DNA of 64,000 bases. Origin: Rhynchopus sp. YZ270_cl-10. Its lineage: Eukaryota > Euglenozoa > Diplonemea > Diplonemida > Diplonemidae. Below, piece after piece: positions 20,771 to 32,213 of this stretch. The position numbers and the translations under genes were made by a program. The stretch spans positions 558,001-622,000 of the forward strand of contig OZ037888.1 of assembly GCA_964035575.1 (NCBI GenBank), in the 5' to 3' direction. Under the pieces are notes generated by a model, which was not told where the DNA came from, did not search any database, and saw only the letters and a list, made by a program, of their open reading frames with translations. Every line of letters starts with the position of its first letter. Position 1 is the first letter of the stretch.

Positions 20771-22529
20771 GTGCACTGGGCAAGAGCGTTTCAGTTGCAC
20801 ACATGTCATTTCACAGGTCGAATTCGCTCTATTGTTGTTGTGTGTATTGCGGTTGCGATGATGGTTCCCATCCGTCTTGTTGCGCACAGGAGTCACAAGA
20901 TGCATTGCGCGGACCTGCATACATGGTGGGGTGGGGGAAATGGCAGCTGTGCTGTGTATTCTGGATTCTGCTGTGTTCATAACTAGCATTGCCAGCATTA
21001 TGTGGGGTATGGTGACGGCTCACTTATGTTACAGGGCGTGTGCACTGCTCTCTTCAGGGAAGCATCTGTCGTGGTGGGAGGACAACACGTTCTAAAGGCA
21101 CGAAACTAGAAGGGGGTGGGCCTTCGACCAAACCGATGTGGGTGGGGACGGGCTTGCTTTGCTGTGTGGATCATGTCGACGAAGGGTCTTGGAGGCGGGG
21201 GAGGGGATAGGGGGAAGGGGATAGGCTCGGCTGTGTGTTGTGTTCTAAGGAGGAGAGGCCGCTTGTTCGGTGTTGTGTGTGTAGGGAGAATGTGAATGTG
21301 GGGTGGTCGGGAAGCAAAAGGAACAGCAGTTCCACTGCGACTCACGGTGGCAAACACGCTGGGCGCGGTTTTATGCTGAGAGTTCGAGGGGGTGTTGGGC
21401 ACGGGTAATGTCGTTCATGGCTGGCGGCATGTCTTGGGCTCTTGCAGGGAAAAGAAGCCAACGTTTTGTGCGGGTAACGAACGGTTTCGTGGGTAATGTG
21501 GGAGGGGGGTCAAAGGTGTGTCCGTGGTTGGGTGCCTCGGTCCAGTCTATTGGCCGTAACACGGAGCTGTGCTGGGAAGGGCTGTTGCATTGCAGTACTC
21601 TTGCAATAGGACAGGAGGGCCACTGTGCAGCGTCACATGGCTGCATAATGCACGTGATGGCATACCCGTGAGCGAAATGATTGTGCTCATTGGTGATGAG
21701 GCAATGGGGAGGGGTGGGGAAACAGAGACTATGCAGGGGTTGGTCTCGTTTGCAAACCCGCATTGCCTTGAGGGGGTCACCCTGCTTGGGGCAGGTGTGA
21801 GGAAGCTGCACAAAGAGACGTTCTGGCAACGCGCCAACGGGCACGTCACTGCCAGAGCGGGGCAACGACTGTCGCCAGACAGTTTTCAACGAAGTGGGTG
21901 TGGTGTCTTGCTGCAGAGGCAGGCTGATTGCTGATCTCGATGGTCAGTTCTGACTGTAGAACAGCACTGCGGCAGTGGGATGGGAGTACACGAAAAGAGC
22001 CCCGTTCGCTGGCATGCTGTCATGCTGTTTGCGAAGACCACGAGCAGAGACGTGTCTCCATGACGGTGCAGAGGCTCTCTTGTCACGGCGATAGCAGCCC
22101 TTCTGGTGTAGACGTCACCCTGCGAACGTCGGGACCGGTGCACAACACAAAAGCTAGTGGTGGAGCAGCTACGGTGGAGGGGATGCCTTTTAGTGAAGGT
22201 GGCTGCGGGGTCGATTCGTACGAAGCAGTGTTAGCATTTTGCCATTGCGGCGTGTCAGAATTTTGGCTTGGTGGTTTTTTTGTGTCCCTCCGGGTAGCTT
22301 TCCTTACCCTCCCGCCAGAGGTACCGGGTCTCCCTGTCGGATGCTGGCGGGAGGGTTGGAGCTCAGTTGGGGCTCTTTCCACGTTCGATATCGCGAAGCC
22401 TGGTGTGTTAAAGCTCGGCAAGCAGAGCTGGGGTCTCTTCCTGAGAACGTGGTATCCTTCTTGTCCTCGTGTCACACCCCACCTCACAGCTTTTGCAGAA
22501 AGGGGAGCATCAAAACAAAACACAACACC

Positions 22530-24427
22530 ATGTCGAAACGACACATAGAAAGCACACCGGACGAGAACCCGCGAAACGAAAGAAAGGTTTCTGCAGACGA
22601 GGTCTTGGTGGAGGATGCCAGGAAGGGCGTGACCACTGCCGTGCGGGCGGGGCTTGAGAAGTTCACCCCAGGCATTGACAGCAAAACAGCTGCCTTCGAT
22701 GCTGCGCACGAGGCATGCAGAGGGAACCACGATGAATGCCTTGCACTGCTTCTTCCGTATGTTGAGACAACGCAGATGGGCTTTGGGATCCTGTTGAGTG
22801 AGTGTGTCCACGCAGATCACACTGCGTGCACGGAGGTCCTCTTGCAGCATTGGAAGTCAGTCTGCAGCAACGGGGCGCGTGTCCCAATAAAATCGGAGGA
22901 CAGCAAAGGTCGGTTGTCAGGTCTCTGTCCAGCCCTGTGGTCGGACCCTGCAGTGTGTCAGGTGATCGTTGATGCGGGGGCAGACATCGAGACAAAGAGT
23001 AACAACGGGTACTCGCCTCTGCTCATCGCTAGCCATTCGGGATCACTCGACGGTGAGAGCAGGTGCGGGAGTGCGTGTAGCAGACCCCGAAGGGGCGACA
23101 TGCCTTGGGCTTGCGTCGGACTGTGCGTTATCTTGTGGGCTTGAAGGAGATGGACGTTGATCACACAGATGTCTACGGACAGACTGCATTGCATTATGCA
23201 GTGGAATTTGGCCATGTAGATGTGGTGCAGGTGCTCATTGATGCAGGGGCAGACGTCGAGGCAAGGGACAACAAGGGGTACTCGCCGTTAAATACGCACA
23301 CCGATATTGTGCGCTATTTTGCGGGTTTGCCGGATGTGGAAGTTAATCACACAGATGGTGAAGGTCGCACTGCGTTGCATTGGGCAGCGGACACGAAACA
23401 TGCAGACGTGGTGCAGGTACTCATTGATGCAGGAGCAGACATCGAGGCAAGGGATACCAGTCGGAACTCGCCACTGCTCTGGGCTTGCGGTTCAGGATCC
23501 ATCGACGCTGTGAAGCTGTTGGTGAGAGCAGGTGCGGGAGTGAGTGTCACAAACAACGAAGGAGACACGTGTCTTACAGCTGCGGCATCTCGTGGATACA
23601 CCGAGATTGTGCGCTATCTTGTGGGTTTGCCGGAGGTGGAAGTTGATCACACAGATGGCGAAGGTTGCACTGCGTTGCATTGGGCAGCGGACAAGAAGCA
23701 TGCTGACATGGTGCAGGTACTCATTGATGTAGGAGCAGACATCGAGGCAAGGGATACCAGTCGGAACTCACCACTGCTCTGGGCTTGCGGTTCAGGATCC
23801 CTCGACGCTGTGAAGCTGTTGAGGAGAGCAGGTGCGGGAGTGAGTGTCACAAACAACGAAGGACGCAAGTGTCTTACAGCTGCGGCATCTCGTGGATACA
23901 CTGAGATTGTGCGCTATCTTGTGGGTTTGCCGGAGGTGGAAGTTAATCACACAGATGGTGAAGGTTGCACTGCGTTGCATTGGGCAGCGGACAAGAAGCA
24001 TGCTGACATGGTGCAGGTACTCATTGATGTAGGAGCAGACATCGAGGCAAAGGATACCAGTCGGAACTCGCCACTGCTCTGGGCTTGCGGTTCAGGATCC
24101 CTCGACGCTGTGAAGCTGTTGGTGAGAGCAGGTGCGGGAGTGAGTGTCACAGACAACGAAGGACGCACGTGTCTTACAGCTGCGGCACATCATGGACACA
24201 CCGAGATTGTGCGCTATCTTGTGGGTTTGTCGAAGGTGGATGTGAATCACACAGATACGAATGGCTACACTGCGTTGCATCACGCAGTGCAGCGACGACA
24301 TGTAGGTGTGGTGCAGGTGCTCGTTGAGCATGGTGTGGACACGTCTTTGCACACCCGGGATGGCAATACGGCACTGCAACTGGCAGAGATTTCTGGCTGT
24401 CGTGACTGTTGTCGGCACTTAAGCTGA
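22530..24427 (+). pseudogene. Ankyrin-repeat gene copy A (broken)
   Basis: Start MSKRHIESTPDENP matches the intact copy at 24840. Relative to that copy, about 14 nt are missing near 23052 and about 17 nt near 23122, shifting the frame. The first frame stops at 23144 and the ankyrin frame resumes in another phase from about 23110 to the same C-terminus at 24427. A larger segment around 23290 is also missing. The 3' part has tandem 300-bp units (three ankyrin repeats each) at about 23340, 23640, 23940 and 24240, very similar to one another. The nuclear-signal-like PRKKRKV of copy B reads PRNERKV here. Either a pseudogene or two separate shorter proteins. Confidence 0.75.
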
Positions 24428-24522
24428 AACATTCTTCTTCCGTGTGGGTGTGTGACTGAAAATGTACCCCAATACCCCCAGATGCCACAAATCTGTGCAC
24501 TTTTCCCTTTTGAGACATAGTT

Positions 24523-24720
24523 CCACCTGATTTTTACCCCGCGTATAGGCGCGTATAGCGCGTAAAGGCTGGGAAAAATGGGTGGGGTTTGGCCTATACG
24601 GGCCTTTACGCGCCTTTACGCGGGGTAAAAATCAGGTGGTAGTGCGGGATCCGTAAATAGACCGGCAACGACCGGACACGTAATTAGTGTGTATAGCCGG
24701 TCTTTTGCCGGTCTTTACGG
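24523..24720. mobile_element. Two adjacent small foldbacks between the ankyrin copies
   Basis: 24523-24639: ends CCACCTGATTTTTACCCCGC and its inverse complement, with GCGCGTA/TACGCGC inside. About 24650-24720: TCCGTAAATAGACCGGCAA against TTGCCGGTCTTTACGG. Both are noncoding. They lie in the spacer where copy A's 3' flank gives way to copy B's 5' flank, so they may mark the duplication junction. Confidence 0.7.
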
Positions 24721-24839
24721 TCCGTAAAAAGAGGTGGGGTCTCTTCCTGAGAACGTGGTGTCCTTCTTGTCCTCGTGTCACACCCCACCTCACAGCTTCT
24801 GCAGAAAGGGGATAAAACATCAAAACAAAACACAACACC

Positions 24840-26873
24840 ATGTCGAAACGACACATAGAAAGCACACCGGACGAGAACCCACGAAAGAAAAGAAAGGTTT
24901 CTGCAGACGAGGTCTTGGTGGAGGCTGCCAGGAAGGGCGTGACCACTGCCGTGCGGGCGGGACTTGAGAAGTTCGCCCCAGGCATTGACAGCAAAACAGT
25001 TGCCTTCGATGCTGCGCACGAGGCATGCAGAGGGAACCACGATGAATGCCTTGCACTGCTTCTTCCGTATGTTGAGACAACGCAGATGGGCTTTGGGATC
25101 CTGTTGAGTGAGTGTGTCCACGCAGATCACACTGCGTGCACGGAGGTCCTCTTGCAGCATTGGAAGTCAGTCTGCAGCAACGGGGCGCGTGTCCCAATAA
25201 AATCGGAGGACAGCAAAGGTCGGTTGTCAGGTCTCTGTCCAGCCCTGTGGTCGGACCCTGCAGTGTGTCAGGTGATCATTGATGCGGGGGCAGACATCGA
25301 GACAAAGAGTAACAACGGGTACTCGCCTCTGCTCATCGCTAGCCATTCGGGATCACTCGACGTTGTGAAGCTGTTGGTGAGAGCAGGTGCGGGAGTGCGT
25401 GTTGCAGACCCCGAAGGAGCGACATGCCTTGGGCTTGCGTCGGATGCTGGACATACTGAGACTGTGCGTTATCTTGTGGGCTTGAAGGAGATGGACGTTG
25501 ATCACACAGATGTCTACGGACAGACTGCATTGCATTATGCAGTGGAACTTGGCCATGTAGATGTGGTGCAGGTGCTCATTGATGCAGGGGCAGACGTCGA
25601 GGCAAGGGACAAGAAGGGGTCCTCGCCGATAAATTTTTCAGGAACATTTATCATTGTGAAGAAGTTGGTTGAAGCTGGTGCGGGAGTGAGAACAGTGGAC
25701 ACACAAAGACATACCTGTCTACACCTTGCGGCAGATTGTGGACACACCGAGACTGTGCGCTATCTTGTGGGTTTGCCGGATGTGGAAGTTGATCACACAG
25801 AAGGTGAAGGTTGCACTGCGTTGCATTGGGCGGCGGACAAGAATCATGCTGACATGGTGCAGGTACTCATTGATGCAGGAGCAGACATCGAGGCAAGGGA
25901 TACCAGTCGGAACTCGCCACTGCTCTGGGCTTGCGGTTCAGGATCCCTCGATGCTGTGAAGCTGTTGGTGAGAGCAGGTGCGGGAGTGAGTGTCACAAAC
26001 AACGAAGGACATACGTTTCTTACAGCTGCGGCAGATTGTGGACACACCGAGACTGTGCGCTATCTTGTGGGTTTGCCGGAGGTGGAAGTTGATCACACAG
26101 ATGGTGAAGGTTGCACTGCGTTGCATTGGGCAGCGGACATGAACCATGCTGACATGGTGCAGGTACTCATTGATGCAGGAGCAGACATCGAGGCAAGGGA
26201 TGCCAGTCGGAACTGGCCGCTGCTCTGGGCTTGCGGTTCAGGATCCCTCGATGCGGTGAAGCTGTTGGTGAGAGCAGGTGCGGGAGTGAGTGTCACAGAC
26301 AGCGAAGGACGCACGTGTCTTGCAGCTGCGGCATCTCGTGGACACACCGAGACTGTGCGCTATCTTGTGGGTTTGTCGGAGGTGGAAGTTAATCACACAG
26401 ATGGTGAAGGTCGCACTGCGTTGCATTGGGCAGCGGACACGAAACATGCAGATGTGGTGCAGGTACTCATTGATGCAGGAGCAGACATCGAGGCAAGGGA
26501 TACCAGTCGGAACTGGCCACTGCCCTTGGCTTGCGGTTCAGGATCCCTCGATGCTGTGAAGCTGTTGGTGAGAGCAGGTGCGGGAGTGAGTGTCACAGAC
26601 AACGAAGGATGCACGTGTCTTACAGCTGCGGCACATCATGGACACACCGAGACTGTGCGCTATCTTGTGGGTTTGTCGAAGGTGGATGTGAATCACACAG
26701 ATACGAATGGCTACACTGCGTTGCATCACGCAGTGCAGCAACGGCATGTAGGTGTGGTGCAGGTGCTCGTTGAGCATGGTGTGGACACGTCTTTGCACAC
26801 CCGGAACGGCAATACGGCACTGCAACTGGCAGAGATTTCTGGCTGTCGTGACTGTTGTCGGCACTTAAGCTGA
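24840..26873 (+). CDS. Ankyrin-repeat protein, copy B (intact, 677 aa)
   Basis: Starts MSKRHIESTPDENP with a basic nuclear-signal-like PRKKRKV at residues 14-20. From residue ~25 to the end it is made of about 20 ankyrin repeats (GCTALHWAADKNHADMVQVL type). From about 25786 the DNA is a tandem higher-order array of 300-bp units, each coding three ankyrin repeats, with very high similarity; this suggests recent expansion or gene conversion. Ankyrin proteins are protein-interaction scaffolds, and no enzymatic domain is present. The start follows CACCCCACCTCACAG and CTTCTGCAG, likely trans-splice acceptors. The end (DCCRHLS) and 3' flank match copy A. Confidence 0.9.
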   Translation: MSKRHIESTPDENPRKKRKVSADEVLVEAARKGVTTAVRAGLEKFAPGIDSKTVAFDAAHEACRGNHDECLALLLPYVETTQMGFGILLSECVHADHTACTEVLLQHWKSVCSNGARVPIKSEDSKGRLSGLCPALWSDPAVCQVIIDAGADIETKSNNGYSPLLIASHSGSLDVVKLLVRAGAGVRVADPEGATCLGLASDAGHTETVRYLVGLKEMDVDHTDVYGQTALHYAVELGHVDVVQVLIDAGADVEARDKKGSSPINFSGTFIIVKKLVEAGAGVRTVDTQRHTCLHLAADCGHTETVRYLVGLPDVEVDHTEGEGCTALHWAADKNHADMVQVLIDAGADIEARDTSRNSPLLWACGSGSLDAVKLLVRAGAGVSVTNNEGHTFLTAAADCGHTETVRYLVGLPEVEVDHTDGEGCTALHWAADMNHADMVQVLIDAGADIEARDASRNWPLLWACGSGSLDAVKLLVRAGAGVSVTDSEGRTCLAAAASRGHTETVRYLVGLSEVEVNHTDGEGRTALHWAADTKHADVVQVLIDAGADIEARDTSRNWPLPLACGSGSLDAVKLLVRAGAGVSVTDNEGCTCLTAAAHHGHTETVRYLVGLSKVDVNHTDTNGYTALHHAVQQRHVGVVQVLVEHGVDTSLHTRNGNTALQLAEISGCRDCCRHLS

Positions 26874-27096
26874 AACATTCTTCTTACGTGTGGGTGTGGG
26901 ACTGACAAAGTACCCCAATACCCCCAGATGCCACAAATCTGTGCACTTTTCCCTTTTGAGACATAGTAACTAAGCTACATAATTATTTGTGGCTTTTTTT
27001 TTTTGAGCGTTACAGAAAACGGCCTCTCTGCACCCCTGGCTCCCGCCTCTCCTGCATACCCTCTCCACCTCTCATCCAGGCACACCCATACACAAC

Positions 27097-28633
27097 ATGC
27101 CTGTTCTCATCCGCGGTACGTTCGTTGAGTCAAATGGCGACCGTAGAATGCTGCAGGCCATCCTCCCTGAGGAGGCTATGGTGCGTACCTTACGGGGCGC
27201 CTTTGCGTCGCAGCTTCCACAGGACGCACGGGAGCGCACCCTCGCGATTGCGTACAAAGGGGCAGAGCTGGCAGACACGGCCCTCCTTGCAGAAGCCGAC
27301 CTGCTGCCGACCGCGGAACGACAGATCCCTCACGTCTACCTTTGCTATGGTGGCACCCCAGCTGCGCCGACGCCATCTGTGGACAGTACACCTAACAACG
27401 CGCCACAGAACACACTGCGGCGGAGACGTGGCGAAGAGATGCCCGACGAGACGCATGTGGTGGCGCAGAGGGAAAGAGAAAGAGAAAGAGAAAGGGCAGC
27501 ACCCCAACCCCAGCCCCAAAGGCAGCCCCAGGAGCGTGCCCTCCCCGAAGCTGTGGACGTAAACAAATGCTGCCGGCTCTGCTTTGACGCAGAGGAAACG
27601 CTGGCAACAGGGCTTCTCTTCTCTCCATGCAAATGCGCAGGCTCCATGCGGTACATTCATGTGAGCTGTCTCAACACGTGGCGGATGCGGTCGCAAAAGG
27701 AGTCCTCCTATTTTGAGTGCGATCAGTGCCGTTATAAGTACAACATTGTGCGGACGCAGTGGGCAGGGGTTGTGTTGCATCCGCATTTGGCGGTGGCGGT
27801 GGCGGTAGTGGTGCTTGTGTTGAGCACGTTGTTGGTTGGGAACCTTGTGCACAGCACGCCGTTGTTAGAGAGTGTGCATGAAAAGGTGTGGAACTTCCTG
27901 CAGTTCTACCCGATTCCGTTCTTCGCGACGAAGTACTGCCAGAACGACACCTGCAACACAGTGTGCAACACATTCGACCTTTGGAACTGGGTGGAACGTT
28001 GCAGGCAGGCAGGCTGCAGCTGTTCCATGTCCCCCTCGGTGGCACTGTCGTGGTTTTTCGCAGCGCTTACGAACGGGATGGTGCTCGTTGCGATGCTGGG
28101 CATGTACCTCAACAGACACATTATACTGCGGAACTATTTCTATGCGTATGTTCAAAAAAAAAGTAGACAAACATTTGGAAACTCTGCACCATTTCTATTG
28201 TCCATGCAATGTATTCGTGGAAATGAGGTGCACTCACATTCCTCTTTCATTTGATTTATTCTCCTCACCCCAACAACAACATCACATTCAGAAAAACACT
28301 GTTTTTTTCGTTTTTATTCGCTTTCTTTTCTTCCTCACACTTTGTTACTGTGAAGAAGAATTTTTTTGTTTCTATTGTCTTCACGCTTTATCGTTGTTGT
28401 TGGGAAATAAAATAGAGAGTGTCATAAAATCATTCTCCTGCATCCACACTACACACAGATTGATTCTGCTGGTCTGTCTGTACGACTCCCCTGCTGGGTA
28501 CGGACGTTTCATTGTAGTGATTGGCCTGGTGCACTCGTACTACATCCTGCATGCCTCTGTGCGGATGAAGGCAAAGTCTGTCATGACACGTTGGGGCGAA
28601 ACCATTCTCTCTGTGCGGCAGGATACTGGCTAA
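27097..28633 (+). CDS. RING-CH (MARCH-like) membrane E3 ubiquitin ligase with ubiquitin-like N-terminus
   Basis: Two exons, 27097-28145 and 28459-28633, joined in phase (GC|A) across a 313-nt GT-AG intron: donor GTATGTTC, acceptor ACACACAG. The product is 407 residues. Residues 1-85 form a ubiquitin-like fold (MPVLIRGTFVESNG...LAIAYKGAELAD). A charged RERERE linker follows. The RING-CH is C159-x2-C162, C178-x-C180, H188-x2-C191, C208-x2-C211. Transmembrane segments are at ~231-250 and ~318-336, and in exon 2 (RFIVVIGLVHSYYILHA). MARCH proteins ubiquitinate membrane proteins, and this one probably sits in an internal membrane. Without splicing the frame would end early in a low-complexity tail. 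A pyrimidine tract and AG at 27078-27079 precede the start. Confidence 0.85.
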
Positions 28634-29507
28634 AAAAAAAAAGCTGCGAGGCGAGAGGTGTCTAGCTTCCGTCCACCTTTTGCTTCTCGGGTTTTATTTT
28701 TATTTGTAATCCTCGGAGGACGCTCCTGTCATTTCTCTTCTCTCAAAAAGCGAGCAAAAAACATAGGAGAGAAAGACGTCGTTAGAGTGCAACAGAGCCC
28801 AAGCCTGAACCGGCAATTTGTCGGCATGTGGTGCAAGCGTACGATGGGGGCCATTGTTGGAGGAGTAAGTCTTCTGGAATGAAGCGCCATAGAGGGTGAG
28901 AGTCCCGTCCTTCCTCCTATGGTGTGGGTGATTTTGCTAGGAGTGAGTCGTAAAGCAAAATCCAGGTGTGGGGGAACGCGAGAACTGCATTGAAGATGAA
29001 GGATTTATATTGTCTGTCACCCCAAAAACAAATTGTTTTTTTTTTTTTTTTTTGGAGTGGAGAATATCCTCGGGTGCCTACACTAAATGCAGACAAGATT
29101 TTATAAAAAAGGCATAAAGCAGCATTGTCCGACAGCTCTTATATGTTACGCTGATGTGCTCTCCCACCCCCCCACACACCTCCCGGATTTTTCTATTTTC
29201 ATGCATTTTTTTGAAGCAGTTAGCAGCTGCTCCCGCAGGCACACAGATCACGTTTTGTGTGCATATCCCATTGCTAACCCCATTTCGTCTGATGTGAGGC
29301 TTGGATGATCGGCAAGAGACCAGCAAAGGGGCAACTCTTCAACAACACAGGGCACACATACACAACACACCCCTGCCCATTATTTTTTTTTTTTGTCCCG
29401 AACCTTACTTTGCTACTCTATAGCACAAAAAGGGTTGGATATCGTTCAGAGAGGTTGAGGGTAGCTCCGCCTCACCGTATTTTTGTCTCCTTTTCAAAGA
29501 ATCTCAG
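28634..29507. other. Intergenic stretch with a possible short exon
   Basis: Mostly noncoding. At 28826-28864 a 13-codon open stretch (MWCKRTMGAIVGG) is followed by a good donor GTAAGT and would join in phase to the next gene at 29508. This is only a weak hint of an upstream exon. An F2 hairpin lies at 29054. Confidence 0.3.
29054..29105 (+). repeat. Dispersed hairpin F2, diverged copy
   Basis: AGTGGAGAATATCCTCGGG followed by TGCCTACACTAAATGCAGAC. It keeps the CCTCGGGTG and CTACACTA parts of the family. Confidence 0.6.
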
Positions 29508-32213
29508 ATGCGGCTGGGTGACATGCAGGGGCCAGCCCTGGTCCTGTCGATGCTGGAGGAAGACAAGAGAATGGACATCCGGTGGAGTGAACAGTTGGAG
29601 CGGGGGCAGACGAGGTATTGTCATCACCCCCCTTTTTAAAAAAAAAATCTATAAAAACAAGTAATTGCTATCGGAAAAAAAACGGGGTGTGATGTGGAAC
29701 TCCATCCTGTAGAAATAATCTACAATACGCCCAGCATTCTGCTCTTCTGCAGGTATGCTACGCTCTTCGTACGCTGCCAGACCCACTGGGACGCCAGCAT
29801 CTGAAACGTTCAAGAAGGGGGGCTGTCCTCTTCGTCCAGCACCATCTGCTCGATAGCGTTGTTGGACGCCCGCTCGGCAGGCTCGGCGTGGTCCAGCTCG
29901 TTTTTGTCCACAGGGTCCCCACATTGTAGTCGTCGTTGGAGCAGTGCGGAAGGAACACAGAATGCACAGACTACAACACATCGATCACACCAGCAAATCG
30001 CCAGGATGCTACGGTGGTTTCGAAAATCGCGCGGAGTTTTCCACAGCACACCGCGTTTTTTTCTTAGCAATTACTTGTTATTGTTGTTTTCAACCACCTT
30101 CCTTCAACCCTTGTAGGATCAGTTGTTATTTTTTTCGCGAAAACATGAAATTACACATTTCAAGAGAACAAATTAAAAAGGGTCCTTATTTGCATTTTTG
30201 GGATCCGCCCGTGCAGTGGTGGGGTCAATCTCGAAAATTGGACAATTTTTTGAGCACTTAAATTTTGAGAAATATGAGCCCGGTTGCTTATACGTGGGGC
30301 CCATTTTCGGCTAAAATTTTCCTCAAAATCTGGTTTTGTAAAATTGACCCTTTACTCCCCCCCCACATCGATTTCAATACTATACCTTACTTCACCTACG
30401 GTTGCCCTTACAGGGGGGTGAAGGAAGGTAAGTTGAAAAGGGTCCTTATTTGCATTTTTGGGCTCCGCCCGTGCAGTGGTGGGGTCAATCTCGAAAATTG
30501 GACAATTTTTTGACCACTTAAATTTTGAGAAATATGAGCCCGGTTGCTTATACGTGGGGCCCATTTTCGGCTAAAATTTTCCTCAAAATCTGGTTTTGTA
30601 AAATTGACCCTTTACTCCCCCCCCACATCGATTTCAATACTATACCTTACTTCACCTACGGTTGCCCTTACAGGGGGGTGAAGGAAGGTAAGTTGAAAAA
30701 AGGCTTGAGTATAGACGCTAGGCGATTGTCGATGATGCAACAAAATCATCTTACCCAGCTGAGTGCCACAAAAATAGTCACGTACTCATCCAACGTATTT
30801 TGAGGCATCCTTTTTAAACCTGCAGGGTATGGGGTGTTTGCACTTTGCACCTTCTCTCAAGGTGATTTCAGAATCTGAGAATCGGGTTCACAGCAACATT
30901 ATTGAGGGTGCGTTCATCTTATGACATAATGAGTATAAAGACTGCGTAAAGGCGGTATCGTTTTAACCTTTCCCCCCTCCAGGGCAAGCTACTTCTCCGC
31001 ATTGACTGTGCTGATGAGCAGCCCGCTGCCGGAGTTTCAGATGCGCTCTCTGGGGATGCCTTCGTCTCCAACACCGTCGTCGCCAGTTCACGTTGACCCG
31101 CTTGAGCAGACGCTGTCGTTGTCTGTCAGCGCAAAGCCGTCGTCAGGCGAGATGCTTACACTACAAAACGCGCTTGACCTTGCGGGCAAGGAGAACGCAA
31201 AGCTCCGCCAGGTCATCCAGAACCTGCATACAGAGGTGGGCCTGCTGAAGGAGCGTCTTGGCATGGATGACCACGGCGGGCTTGATGATATCGTCACACC
31301 CGCACACGACCCAGAGGATCCAACCAGCCCTACCCCCGCAGAACGGGCCTGGAAAAGGTATGATTTTTTTTTTTTTTTTTGTAAAATTCCCCCGCTTCGG
31401 TTTAACGTTATTTGATATGTCTATGTCTACCGACAATTTTCACTGAAATGTAGGCTTCTTAAAATACTCTAAAATCAACTAAGCATGTTCCATCTTTTGT
31501 ATTTTCCCCACAGAGCCATTTCTTTGCATCACCTCCCACGCACCGTCTCTGAGGAGTCTTTAACTGAGGAGACGTACACCTGGCGTGGCACGCTTGAGAC
31601 GCGCGAACGCGCAGTGCGAAAACGCGAGAAGCTTTTGAGCGAAAAGGAGGAGAGTGTGATTGTTGTGCAGGAACGTCTGGCGGAGCTGGAACAGCAGACG
31701 AAGGAGTTGGCGATTAAGGACCGGGAGTACAAGCTGCGGTACCGAGGGATTGAGGAGCGGGAGGCGAGGGAGGGGGACTTGCCTAGGCGGATTGCAGAGA
31801 TCACTCAACGCGAGCAGGAGATCGAAGCCAAAGAGCGTGCCCTACAACGCCAGCTGGACAACGCCCACACTACCACCACCACCACCACCAACGGCAACGG
31901 CAACAACAACACACCACCAGACACCCTTCAGGTAGACGTACCCAGTCTCTACGACATGGCTGGTACCTATGTCCTGATGGACGAACAACGTAAGGGGCGT
32001 CCGCAGTGGGAGTCGGAAGGCCGTCTAATGTACCACGAAGCGGGCAAATGGGTGGTAGGGTTCGATTACGAAGCCGACGAAGGAGTCGCCTGGGTGACAT
32101 CGACGCAGAACCACGCTAACCAAATGCCCCACCTCATCACCTCCTGGTCCTATGCGCCAGGGGAAGGGGAGGACTTTGAGGAAGATCCCGCCATTCGTGT
32201 CACAGCAAAGTAA
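29508..32213 (+). CDS. Coiled-coil protein with C-terminal W/G-rich domain, three exons
   Basis: Exons 29508-29614, 30983-31357 and 31514-32213 join in phase (AG|G and AG|A) through GT-AG introns, giving 393 residues. Exon 1 codes MRLGDMQGPALVLSMLEE; exon 2 has a short leucine-zipper-like helix (KLRQVIQNLHTEVGLLKERL); exon 3 has a long coiled coil (KREKLLSEKEESVIVVQERL ... REQEIEAKERALQRQL) and then a T/N linker. The C-terminal ~85 residues (YDMAGTYVLMDEQRKGRPQW, WVVGFDY, SWSYAPGEGEDFEEDPAI) resemble a 'GRPxW...W' module seen in many protist and algal proteins, but I cannot name it. The first intron (1,368 nt) contains repeats G1 and G2. The start could lie in an upstream exon. Confidence 0.75.
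29657..30078 (+). mobile_element. TIR element G1, copy 2 (422 bp), inside an intron
   Basis: Same length and nearly the same sequence as 1869-2290, in opposite orientation. Ends ACAAGTAATTGCTA and TAGCAATTACTTGT. It lies in intron 1 of the coiled-coil gene. Confidence 0.75.
30087..30699 (+). mobile_element. TIR element G2, copy 2, with a 260-bp tandem duplication
   Basis: The element spans 30087-30439 (inverted ends as at 1499-1851). Its distal 260 bp (30180-30439) is then repeated in tandem at 30440-30699 with few differences (GGGATCCGCC versus GGGCTCCGCC). The copy at 1.5 kb lacks the duplication. Noncoding, inside intron 1 of the coiled-coil gene. Confidence 0.8.

Larger units (their letters stand above)
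19521..22529. other. Three-kilobase noncoding stretch with segmental repeats
   Basis: GC-richer and G/T-biased on the plus strand, with many short frames but none with domain-like content. It contains segmental repeats R (19958-20090) and S (20096-20770), listed separately. The segment 22430-22529 is repeated before the second ankyrin gene (24737-24839) and is probably its 5' flank: 'CACACCCCACCTCACAG' with a pyrimidine-AG acceptor. Confidence 0.5.

Noticed and set aside
19806-21100. Several 60-145 codon frames on both strands
   Set aside because: They lack domain-like content, overlap each other on both strands, and coincide with segmental repeats R and S.
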